A stretch of DNA of 64,000 bases from Rheum nobile (lineage: Eukaryota; Streptophyta; Magnoliopsida; Caryophyllales; Polygonaceae), in NCBI GenBank assembly GCA_027886185.1, contig WOAB01000606.1:5022001-5086000 (forward strand), given 5' to 3'. The first letter of the stretch is position 1; every line of letters begins with the position of its first letter. Both the position numbers and the translations under genes were made by a program. Of this stretch, positions 19,719-29,513 are shown in pieces. The notes under the pieces were generated by a model. It made no database searches, had not been told where the DNA came from, and saw only the letters and a list, made by a program, of their open reading frames with translations.

Positions 19719-21119
19719 TGATAGGTGTTATTTCATACACCTTTACTAGCAACTATTAGCATGATTTGGAGGAGTTTTGGATGAGTTTTGGTGCTAAGTC
19801 TGTGATCTGGAAGTTGTGGAGAGAAGTGAAGATATCCCAGGATTTACAACTTAGATGGAGATGGAGCTGCTAGAGCATACTTGGAGAAGACTACCCAACA
19901 CTTGGTAGGATTGGAGAGCAGCAGAAGAGAAGAAGAGGAGCTGAAGAAGCTGAAGGAGTGAGCTCACCGCCCCGCGCCAGATTCACCGCGGCCCGGCGGT
20001 GACTCCCAGATAAGGTTGAAGCCCCGCGCCAGAGGAAGCCACCGCCCAGCGGTGGAGATCCTGACGCCCCGCGGTGGATCTCACCGCCCTGCGGTGTCCG
20101 TGTTTAATGCCTCACGCCAGAAGACTGTTACTTTCCTTTTATTTCGTTTAGACTTTATTTTATTATTATTCTGTTTCCTTTATTGTTTGCATTAGTTTAA
20201 CCTAGTTTCCTAAGACTATTTAAGTCCTCTTTCTAGGTTAAGAGGCAGAGAGAGACTTTTTACCTACACACGATTTTTCAGACGTTATTTCACATTAGAG
20301 TTTTTCATCCCCTTTGATGGAGAACTAACTTCCCCTTGTTCTACTAGACGTGTGAAGCAGTACAGTTGATGTGTTTGTGAGATTTCTATTCCTTGTTCTT
20401 ATCCTTATAAGTGTTGGTTTGATTCTCTTGGTTATATTGATTATTGATTTCTTGTTGTTCTTTTTAGCCTGATCAACTAGGTTGAATACTTTTTTTTATC
20501 AATTGCTAGGATTGCATATAGGGGTTCTGAGTGCATATCTAGTGGCAAACACGATTGTGCGTATAGGGGTTCCGAGCGTACAATCGTGAGTGAGAATCAG
20601 TTGCATGCGAGTATTAGTACGTCCTTCTATTTGCATGTATCCTATATCCTTGTGTGCATTGCTATTGCTGTATTGGTGGTAAAGTATATCGACAACTGTG
20701 AGAATCGGTGGTATTTTACCATTGGCATAGTAATAAGTCTATTGACAACTGTGAGAATCAATAGTACTTAAGATCAGGGTGGGAACAACTATAAGGATAG
20801 TGAAAGAACTTGGACTAAATAGATTTCTGTGATCAAATTATATCTCTGTACTGTGGATCTCGCTCTAGTAGGACTACTTTCCCCATTATATTTTCTCAAC
20901 TCAACCAAACTTGTTTGCTTTGCTTGCTTTGTGTTCTCTTGATAACTAAACCCCCCCGTTCGTGTTACTTGTCATTCACACTTGCATACTTCATCGATCT
21001 TCCCTGTGGGTTCGACCCTTACTTGTCTGCTATACTTCTGTTTAGTGGGTCTGTTAGGATATTTTACTTTGATAAGGCTAATCAACGATATTTGCATTGC
21101 GCATCTTTAACCATCGTCA
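19719..21119 (+). repeat. AthB 5' LTR (1,401 bp)
   Basis: It begins TGATAGGTGTTATTTC and ends ACCATCGTCA. U3 has four to five GC-rich CACCGC..GCGGTG-type palindromes (19965-20105) about 110-250 bp upstream of a TATA-like tatttaag (about 20217). The downstream, transcribed part has twin hairpins at about 20676-20768. Confidence 0.92.
20676..20768 (+). other. Twin hairpins with identical loops in the AthB LTR
   Basis: Two hairpins share the loop CAACTGTGAGAA. The second has a 10-bp stem with one bulge (AGTCTATTGA / TCAATAGTACT). The first has an imperfect stem (GGTAAA..ATCGA / TCGGT..TTTACC). Equivalents occur in the solo LTR (about 22273-22365), in the 3' LTR (about 29067-29159) and, diverged, in AthC (about 62110-62210, minus strand). 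Confidence 0.6.
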
Positions 21120-21123
21120 AATT

Positions 21124-21141
21124 TGGCGCCGTTGCTGGGGA
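21124..21141 (+). other. AthB primer-binding site (tRNA-Asp type)
   Basis: TGGCGCCGTTGCTGGGGA lies four bases after the LTR, one base different from the AthA site. Confidence 0.85.
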
Positions 21142-21195
21142 AGATTTTTGTTTGTTGTGTGTTTTTGTGACTGATTTTTGGTGGAGACCTATCTT

Positions 21196-21311
21196 ATGGT
21201 CGACACTCGTTCTACTGACTCTCCTCTCGTAGCTTTTGATCCAGAAGTCGACAGATCATTCCGTGCGAACCTACGCGATCAAGGAGAAGAAGAAGTCGAG
21301 GTTGAGGTCGT
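21196..21311 (+). CDS. gag: AthB gag start codon region (cut by a solo LTR)
   Basis: ATG at 21196 (MVDTRSTDSPLVAFDPE) opens the gag frame, which reaches the solo LTR at 21312 within a Glu/Val-rich stretch. Discounting one GTCGT copy, the same frame resumes at 22721, giving V-E-P-T-E-Q and then the ATG at 22758. The start at 21196 is therefore more likely than 22758. Confidence 0.7.
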
Positions 21312-22715
21312 TGATAGGTGTTATTTCATACACCTTTACTAGCAACTATTAGCATGATTTGGAGGAGTTTTGGATGAGTTTTTAGGCTAAGTCTGTGATC
21401 TGGAAGTTGTGGAGAGAAGTGAAGATATCCCAGGATTTACAGCTTAGATGGAGATGGAGCTGCTGGAGCATACATGGAGAAGACTACCAAACACTTGGTA
21501 GGATTGAAGAGCAGCAGAAGAGAAGAAGAGGAGCTGAAGAAGCTGAAGGAGTGAGCTCACCGCCCCGCGCCAGATTCACCGCGGCCCGGCGGTGACTCCC
21601 AGAGAAGGTTGAAGCCCCGCGCCAGAGGAAGCAACCGCCCAGCGGTGGAGAGCCTGAAGCCCCGCGGTGGATCTCACCGCCCTGCGGTGGCCGTGTTTGA
21701 TGCCTCGCGCCAGAAGACTGTCACTTTCCTTTTATTTCGTTTAGATTTTATTTTATTATTATTCTGTTTCCTTTATTGTTTGCATTAGTTTAACCTAGTT
21801 TCCTAAGACTATTTAAGTCCTCTTTCTAGGTTAAGAGAGATAGACACTTAGAGACTTTTTACCTATACACGATTTTTCAGACGTTATTTCACATTAGAGT
21901 TTTTCATCCCCTTTGATGGAGAACTAACTTTCCCTTGTTCTAATAGATGTGTGAAGCAGTATAGTTGATGTGTTTGTGAGATTTCTATCCCTTGTTCTTA
22001 TCCTTATAAGTGTTGGTTTGATTCTCTTGATTATATTGATTATTGATTTCTTGTTGTTCTTCTTAGTCTGATCAACTAGGTTGAATGCTTTTTATCAATT
22101 GCTAGGATTGTATATACGGGTTCCGAGTGCATATCTAGTGGCAAACACGATTGTGCGTATAGGGGTTCCGAGCGTACAATCGTGAGTGAGAATCAGTTGC
22201 ATGCTAGTATTAGTACGTCCTTCTATTTGCATGTATCCTATATCCTTGTGTGCATTGCTATTGCTGTGTTGGTGGTAAAGTATACTGACAACTATGAGAA
22301 TCAGTGGTATTTTATCATTGGCATAGTAATAAGTCTATTGACAACTGTGAGAATCAATAGTACTTAAGATCAGGGTGGGAACAACTATAAGGATAGTAAA
22401 AGAACTTGGATTAAATAGATTTCTGTGATCAAATTATATCTCTGTACTGTGGATCTCGCTCTAGTAGGACTACTTTCCCTCATTATATTTCCTCAACTAA
22501 ACCAAACTTGTTTGCTTTGCTTGCTTTGTGTTCTCTTGATAACTAAACCCCCGTTCGTGTTACTTGTCATTCACACTTGCATACTGCATCATATCTTCCC
22601 TGTGGGTTCGACCCTTACTTGTCTGCTATACTTCTGTTTAGTGGGTCTGTTAGGATATTTTACTTTGACTAGGCTAAGCAACGATACTTGCACTGCGCAC
22701 TTTTAGCCACCGTCA
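21312..22715 (+). mobile_element. Solo LTR of the AthB family inside AthB gag
   Basis: This is a 1,404-bp copy with the same ends as the AthB LTRs (TGATAGGTG..CACCGTCA), flanked by GTCGT at 21307-21311 and 22716-22720, with no internal sequence. It is therefore a separate insertion that later lost its interior by LTR-LTR recombination. It carries the same GC palindromes (about 21560-21690) and twin hairpins. Confidence 0.93.
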
Positions 22716-22720
22716 GTCGT

Positions 22721-25400
22721 TGAGCCGACTGAGCAAATTAACATCCCTACTGTCGCAATGGCTGAGACTCTGAGAGAATTGACTGAGTCGAATATTGGAG
22801 CACAACCCATGGCTGTCGTCATCCCTGCACTTGGTGAAGGGGTAAATTTTGAGCTGAAATCTGGAGTTGTTGCTTATCTCCCAAAGTTCCACGATTTGAG
22901 TGGAGAAGACCCGATCTCTCACCTGGGCAAGTTCCACAATGTCTGCATGACCATGAAGCCCAGGAACGTAACGAAAGACCAAATCAAGATGAGAGCTTTT
23001 GGTTTCTCCCTGCTAGACTCTGCGAGTGATTGGTATTATCATCTGCCGCCAGGAACCATAGATACCTAGAATAAACTGCACAAGGCGTTCCTGGACAAGT
23101 ACTTTCCAACGAAGAAGGCGAATGCCTTGAAAAAGGCAATTGCCAATATTGAGCAGGCTGGTGATGAGACGCTGTATGATTATCTTGAGAGATACAAGAG
23201 GCTTTGCTCTAGCTGCCCATTCCACGGATACGCCAAGCAGGACCTTGTCCTCTATTTACACAATGGTCTGCTGGACCAAGAGAGAAGGATGGTTGACACT
23301 GCTTGCGGTGGAAGCATTCTGAATCTGACACCAGATGCAGCCATGGAGAGATTCCAGGAGATGAGTGAGAGCACCAGGAGTTTTGGGAAGACATACCAAA
23401 GGAAGGCGGTCAATGCTGTGACCCCTGCAGGACCAAGCCCAGTGTTGACTGAGCTAGCTGAGCTGAAAGAGATGGTGAAGAGGATGGCGAATCAGAACGC
23501 CCCTCAACAAGTTAAAGCATGTGGGCTTTGCTCTGATCAATACCACCCCACCGACGCTTATCCTCAGCTGCAGGAGGAGGGTGTTGCTGAAGTTAATGCT
23601 ATAGGAGGTTATGGACCCCCTAGACCACAGTTTGGTGGACAACCCAATTATAATCCGAGAGGGCGAGACCACCCATGTTTTAGATGGAGTGACCCTCAAG
23701 GTGGTCAACAGCCGGCACAACAGCAGTACCAGCAGAGAGTCCCATACCAACAGAGGCCTCAAGGCCAAAGCTCTGGTGCTTCTACCGAAGAGATGCTAAA
23801 GACTCTGACTCAGCATTTCGCCACGCATGTGCAGGCTACTGAGTCAAGTTTGAAGAACATGGAGAGACAAATTGGTCAGTTAGCTGATGCTGTGACTAAG
23901 ATCGACCAAAGGACTTCCAACTCCCTGCCCTCTCAGACTACTGTGAACCCCAGAGAGAACGTGAGTGCTATCACGCTCAGAAGTGGTAAGAAGTTGGTCG
24001 TTGCTCCTATTGCTGAAGAGGAGAACGAGGTCGAGAAGGCAGAAATCACCGGACGCCCCGCGGTGGATGCCACCGCGGCCCGACCAGAAATTGAAGGAGA
24101 AGCCAGTAAAGAAGACCTGTTGGCACCGCCCCGCGGCGATCCTCACCGCGACCCGGCGGCTGGTACCAGTAATCTCACCGCGACCCCATCGCCCCGCGGC
24201 GATGACCAACGCCCCGTGGTGGTTCTGCCGCGATCTGGCCCTCAAAAATCTATCTCCGCTGAAGAAACCTATGTTGATGATTATGTTCACCCCGTGTTTC
24301 CTCCTCTGGGTTCTGAGAAGCCCCCAGTACCTTTTCCTGAGGCACTGAAAGCTAAGAGAGTAGCTGAAGACAACGATCTGTTCGAGACATTTCGGGACTG
24401 TGAGGTGAACATTTCCCTGATCAAGCTTATCAAAGCTATCCCTCGATATGCCAAGTTCTTGAAGGAGCTGTGCACCGTGAAGAGGACTCAGAAGCAGAAG
24501 GCTCAAAAGAAGATTCCAGTGAGTGAACATGTGTCGGCAGTAGTTCAGAGACGCATGCCTGAGAAGTGCAAGGATCCAGGTACATTTACTATTCCTATTA
24601 CTATAGATGAGCATCGATTTGAGAAAGCCTTGTTAGACTTGGATGCCTCAATTAATGTGTTACCCTATTCTTTGATTGAGGATTTAGGAATAGGACCCTT
24701 GCATGATTCTAACATTGTTATACAACTTGCTGATGGTTCTTGTGTACCCCCTAAGGGTGTTGTGGAAAATGTTCTTGTGAGGATAGGCTCTTTGATTTTT
24801 CCTGCTGACTTCTTTGTTATGGATATGGACTATGATGAGCAAGTCGCTCCAGTTATGCTAGGGCGACCTTTTATGAAAACATCCATGACAAAGATTGATG
24901 TAGACAGTAGAACTTTGACTATGGAATTTGATGGAATAATTTTTGAGCATAATATTCATAAAGCCAACTCCATTGAATTGCCTACCCCTTGCTGCATTAG
25001 TGATATTGATAATCATGTGCCTGAAAATGTTAAACTTGATGCAGTAGAGACCATAGTTGATTGTTCCTCTATTGAAAAACCTATTGAGTCGCATGAGTTA
25101 CATGTTGGTGATGTCTTGTTGGATGACATAGGAGATTCCATTCCCTCCATTTTGGGCACTCGCCCCCCTGCACTAACCATACAAGGCTTTAAGCCTTTAT
25201 CCATTGATGTACAGCATATTCAGATTGAGCCATATCGGCCCCCACATCGCTCTAAGTATGGGGGAGATACTCCAAAGGAAGTAAGCATGGAGTCAATGGA
25301 AAAGAGGGAGCATGGTCTAAGGTTTAAACCTTTCCATGAGAGGTCTCAACATGAAGAGACGAGTAGGAGGATTCCGAGGGGATCCTACTCCAGATGGTAA
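22721..25400 (+). pseudogene. gag: AthB gag-protease polyprotein
   Basis: One frame of about 890 codons has a single stop at 23067 (TAG where the retroelement gag family has Trp). The capsid region includes VVAYLPKFHDLSGEDP, SASDWYYHLPPG and FLDKYFPTKKANALKK. The next block has CGLCSDQYHPTDAYP, resembling the Athila zinc-finger region but lacking its final Cys. A coiled-coil-like MERQIGQLADAVTKI is followed by SAITLRSGKKLV. A linker made of GC-palindrome DNA (24045-24235) encodes repeated PRGD/RPAVD motifs. The C-terminal protease has LLDLDASINVLPYSLIEDLG (Athila DLGAS-type active site, Gly here Asp) and VMLGRPFM. No RT follows; translation ends at GSYSRW. Confidence 0.82.
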
Positions 25401-25414
25401 TTGATCTGCAGTAC

Positions 25415-25461
25415 GTCGAGCCAACGACGTTAACCAAGGCGCTGTCCGGGAGGCAACCCAT
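25415..25461 (+). other. Conserved post-coding motif in AthB
   Basis: gtcgagccaacgacgttaac..gaggcaacccat begins 12 bases after the gag-protease stop and matches the AthA motif at 9075-9120. Confidence 0.6.
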
Positions 25462-26226
25462 GATATTTTTCTTTGAGTTTTCGTTTCATTAGATTATTTT
25501 TCTTTGTTTCGTTCGCCTGTTACTCACATTTCAGGTACGAAAGTAAACTTGAGAAGAGACGTTGTGCCCAACCATTCCCACCGCCTCGCGGCGTTCCCCA
25601 CCGCCCCGCGGTGGAGGTCAGGTATGATTTCTCGACTCTCTATAAAAAAAAAACAAGAATAAAGGGCCCCGAAAAAACCTTAAATGGGTGCGTAAAATTT
25701 TTATTTCTTGAGTTGTTACGAAGGATTTGACGGATTGGGCCCCTTTGGGCCAAGATTTTTCTTTGGGTCATGGTACATACCCGGCCCCATCATCCCTTTC
25801 TTCCCTTTCACTTTCCCTTCCCTGACCTAGCCCCCACTATCTCACACACTACATTCCCAACACACCTCTCCAGCTCCCAAAAGCCAAATCCCCGATTCTC
25901 CCTCAAATCTCTCTCGACCTTGAGCCAAATCTAGCCCAAATCCCCCAATTTGGAGTCTAGCCTCACAAACAAGCCAAACACATCCCCACCGTGTCGCTGT
26001 AGTCCCGCCTCGTTGTCGCTCCGCCTCGTATTGTACCCGCTTCGCGTCGCTGCTGCCACCGCCCCGCGTCGACCTCGCCGCGACCCGGCCAGACCTCCCA
26101 GTTGTCCTCACCGCGACCCGACGCTTCATCCACCGCCCCGCGTCGAGGCATCCAGGAGTCATCGTTTGTGCTCGTTTGTAAGTCCCCTTGACTGCCCTTT
26201 GTTTTGAGCAATTCAATTCTTTACTT
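25462..26226 (+). other. AthB inter-ORF region
   Basis: No protein is supported. It holds further GC palindromes (25578-25622 and 26040-26140), a 9-bp A run at 25645, and a C-rich block (25780-26150) resembling a leader before the second ORF. A possible splice donor gtaagt occurs at about 26177. Confidence 0.55.
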
Positions 26227-27465
26227 ATGGCACCTAAAGACAAGAAGCAAGTGTCTCCGAGGGATGAGAATGAGGTCTACAATGTTGTGAAGGAGAGGAA
26301 GGTGTTGGCTTCTAAGTTCTTTGATAGGCCGACCTTGGCCGAGATGGGAATGCTGGCGTGTGTGTCCATGTGCTTGGCACAGTGTGGATTAGGGGAGTTT
26401 CTGAACAAGGCTGCCCCTGCATATCCAGAGCTTTGCTACCAGTTCATCGCCTCTTTCAAGAGGTACTCTAATGGCTCGGACGACAAGCATCTGCTGAGGG
26501 TCACGTTCACCTACAATGGGCGTGACTACTCTTTGTCTCCTAAGGTGGTGCGTGATGCCTTGGGCATTACAAAGCTACCAACTGATGGGTGGTCTGGTGG
26601 CATTCCAGAGTCAGAGATGATGGAGTTCTGGAGGGCTGCTACGGGCCGAACGTTCAGGAAGGGCCAGGAGGTGAATTCGAAGCTGGTGAACCCGTGTCTG
26701 CGATTGATCCACAAGGTGATGATGAGAGACTTATTTGGCCACACTAATGATGGAAAGGTCCCTCTGAAGGATTTCCGGTGGTTTATGAGCATCTTGGAGG
26801 TTGTTGAGTACACGCCGTGTTGGGCTACCCTTTTCTTGGGTTCCTTGAAGAGGATTCGTGATGGTGAGCCACGTGATATTTGTGAGGGTGGTCTGATTAC
26901 CCTCCTTTGTGCTGGAGTGATAGCTTGCGATCAGATTCCTCGGCCTGTTGCCTACGCGGTGTTTGATATGGCGCACATGAAGGTGTGCTCGATGCTGAAG
27001 CCATTGGGAAAGGATGGTGATTTGGTCTGGTCATCCTATGATGGCCACATTTTGATTGTTCCCCGGGATTTTGCCTACTCCCCTTCTTATGCGGGTTGGT
27101 GGATTCCCAGTGATAGCAGAATGACGACTGATGATACCCCTGCTGCTGCTCCTTCAAGCCCGTATGGAGAGGGCCCTAGTGGTGCTGTTGCTGCTGAGTT
27201 TGCGGGCGAGGACACTCCTATGCCTACACTTTATGATGCGCCTTCGTCTTCTTACAGGCCTACCACACCTTGGCAGGAGTTGTATTCGAGATTTGATGCA
27301 TTCTCAGTGCAGTAGACGCACTAGAACACCCAAGTAGAGACCGGTCTGCAGACTTGGCAGACCCATTTCCGTGCTGATGTAGATGAGCGTCTGGACACCA
27401 TGGACGCTCATATGAGGGACTACTTCGGGAGGTTCCCACCACCACCACCATCAGGCCCGCAATGA
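26227..27465 (+). pseudogene. AthB second ORF: plant-transposon / Athila env-position protein
   Basis: I place the start at the ATG at 26227 (MAPKDKKQVSPRDEN). The sequence runs 362 codons to a TAG at 27313 and, past a second TAG at 27322, stays open to a TGA at 27463. The read-through tail has a heptad-like region ending in a Pro run, so the original protein was probably about 412 residues. The core (ASKFFDRPTLAEMG, VSPKVVRDALGI-type, PCWATLFLGSLKRIRDG) resembles the plant-transposon protein domain found in the env position of Athila elements. I see no signal peptide or convincing transmembrane helix, so an envelope role is not supported. Function unknown. Confidence 0.65.
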
Positions 27466-28112
27466 GTTTGTTTTCTTCTTCCCCTATTTCCTTTGCTGTT
27501 CTCTTTTCTACATTGAGGACAATGTTCGGTTTAAGTATGGGGGAGGGATTTAGACTTGCTATCTGTCTATCCTTTGTACATATTGTTTTCTTTTCGTGCG
27601 TTGTATTTCCCATTTGATTAAAAAAAAAATTGAAAAAGCCAAAAAGAAGTAAAAAGGCAATCAAAATCCTGGGATGAGCTGAAAACCCGAAAGAGCAGTT
27701 TAGGTAAAAAGCAGGTAGTCCGGCTGGTATAGACCAGGGCAAAAGTGGACTGGAGTGATGTGAGTATATGTGAGATATCTAGCAAAATGAAATGAGTGGC
27801 TTGGTGAAAACCCGAAAGGGCGCCTTGGCAAGATGAGCAAAAAAGAAGAAGAGTGATTCTAGGATTTCTCTCTATTTCTTGGCGAGGTGTCATAAGAAGA
27901 GGTGGTATAAGGAGTTCGAGTAGGCCACTCTGGAGCGATAAGGAGCTAGATTGGAGTTAGGATTAGATTTTCTTTGCATCACTTATTTTGGTTGTCTGGA
28001 GCTTATTGTTGATATGTTGTAGTTGCTAGTGTCATATTTTCTTGTACTTCCTGAGGCCTTGGTGTTGATTGAGAGAGTGAGTTTTTCTTTAGCTTACTCG
28101 GGACGAGTAAAG
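27466..28112 (+). other. AthB 3' noncoding region with hairpin-PPT block
   Basis: ACATTGAGGACAATGT followed by taagtatgggggaggg (27508-27548) matches the AthA block at 10360. Two copies of aaaacccgaaag (about 27681 and 27807) lie downstream; the second, in a block ending gggcgccttggc, recurs on the minus strand in AthC at about 63725-63765. Confidence 0.6.
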
Positions 28113-28131
28113 GTCTAAGTATGGGGGAATT
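28113..28131 (+). other. AthB polypurine tract
   Basis: gtctaagtatgggggaatt ends at the 3' LTR start. The minus-strand AthC has the same tract next to its 3' LTR. Confidence 0.82.
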
Positions 28132-29508
28132 TGATAGGTGTTATTTCATACACCTTTACTAGCAACTATTAGCATGATTTGGAGGAGTTTTGGATGAGTT
28201 TTGGTGCTAAGTATGTGATCTGGAAGTTGTGGAGAGAAGTGAAGATATCCCAGGATTTACAGCTTAGATGGAGATGGAGCTGCTGGAGCATACTTGGAGA
28301 AGACTACCAAACACTTGGTATGATTGAAGAGCAAAAGAAGAGAAGAAGAGGAGCTGAAGAATCTGAAGGAGTGAGCTCACCGCCCCATGCCAGATTCACC
28401 GCGGCCCGGCGATGAATCCCAGAGAAGGTTGAAGCCCCGCGCCAGAGGAAGCCACCGCCCAGCGGTGGAGAGCCTGACGCCCCGCAGTGTCCGTGTTTAA
28501 TGCCTCGCGCCAGAAGACTGTTACTTTCCTTTTATTTCATTTAGACTTTATTTTATTATTATTTTGTTTCCTTTATTGTTTCCATTAGTTTAACCTAGTT
28601 TCCTAAGACTATTTAAGCCCTCTTTCTAGGTTAAGAGGCAGGGAGAGACTTTTTACCTACACACGATTTTTCAGACGTTATTTCACATTAGAGTTTTTCA
28701 TCCCCTTTGATGGAGAACTAACTTCCCCTTGTTCTACTAGACGTGTGAAGCAGTACAGTTGATGTGTTTGTGAGATTTCTATTCCTTGTTCTTATCCTTA
28801 TAAGTGTTGGTTTGATTCTCTTGGTTATATTGATTATTGATTTCTTGTTGTTCTTCTTAGCTTGATCAACTAGGTTGAATACTTTTTATCAATTGCTAGG
28901 ATTGCATATAGGGGTTCCGAGTGCATATCTAGTGGCAAACACGATTGTGCGTATAGGGGTTTCGAGCGTACAATCGTGAGTGAGAATCAATTGCATGCGA
29001 GTATTAGTACGTCCTTCTATTTGCATGTATCCTATATCCTTGTGTGCATTGCTATTGCTGTGTTGGTGGTAAAGTATACCGACAACTGTGAGAATCGGTG
29101 GTATTTTACCATTGGCATAGTAATAAGTCTATTGATAACTATGAGAATCAATAGTACTTAAGATCAGGGTGGGAACAACTATAAGGATAGTGAAAGAACT
29201 TGGACTAAATAGATTTCTGTGATCAAATTATATCTCTGTACTGTGGATCTCGCTCTATTAGGACTACTTTCCCCATTATATTTTCTCAACTCAACCAAAC
29301 TTGTTTGCTTTGCTTGCTTTGTGTTCTCTTGATAACTAAACCCCCCGTTCGTGTTACTTGTCATTCACACTTGCATACTTCATCGATCTTCCCTGTGGGT
29401 TCGACCCTTACTTGTCTGCTATACTTCTGTTTAGTGGGTCTGTTAGGACATTTTACTTTGATAAGGCTAATCAACGATATTTGCATTGCGCATCTTTAGC
29501 CACCGTCA
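28132..29508 (+). repeat. AthB 3' LTR (1,377 bp)
   Basis: It begins TGATAGGTG and ends CACCGTCA. It is shorter than the 5' LTR mainly because part of the GC-palindrome block is missing (28378-28490). Twin hairpins are at about 29067-29159. Confidence 0.92.
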
Positions 29509-29513
29509 ATCTC

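Larger units (their letters stand above)
19719..29508 (+). mobile_element. AthB: non-autonomous Athila/Tat-like element (gag-PR plus env-like ORF)
   Basis: Outer LTRs at 19719-21119 and 28132-29508, a tRNA-Asp-type PBS, a PPT and a near-perfect duplication define the element. The interior encodes gag fused to protease and, downstream, a plant-transposon-type second ORF, but no RT, RNase H or integrase. A solo LTR of the same family interrupts gag. AthC at the right end of the window is a diverged relative. Confidence 0.9.

Noticed and set aside
26227..27465. Calling the AthB second ORF an envelope protein
   Set aside because: No signal peptide, transmembrane anchor or cleavage motif is visible. 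Only its position is env-like.
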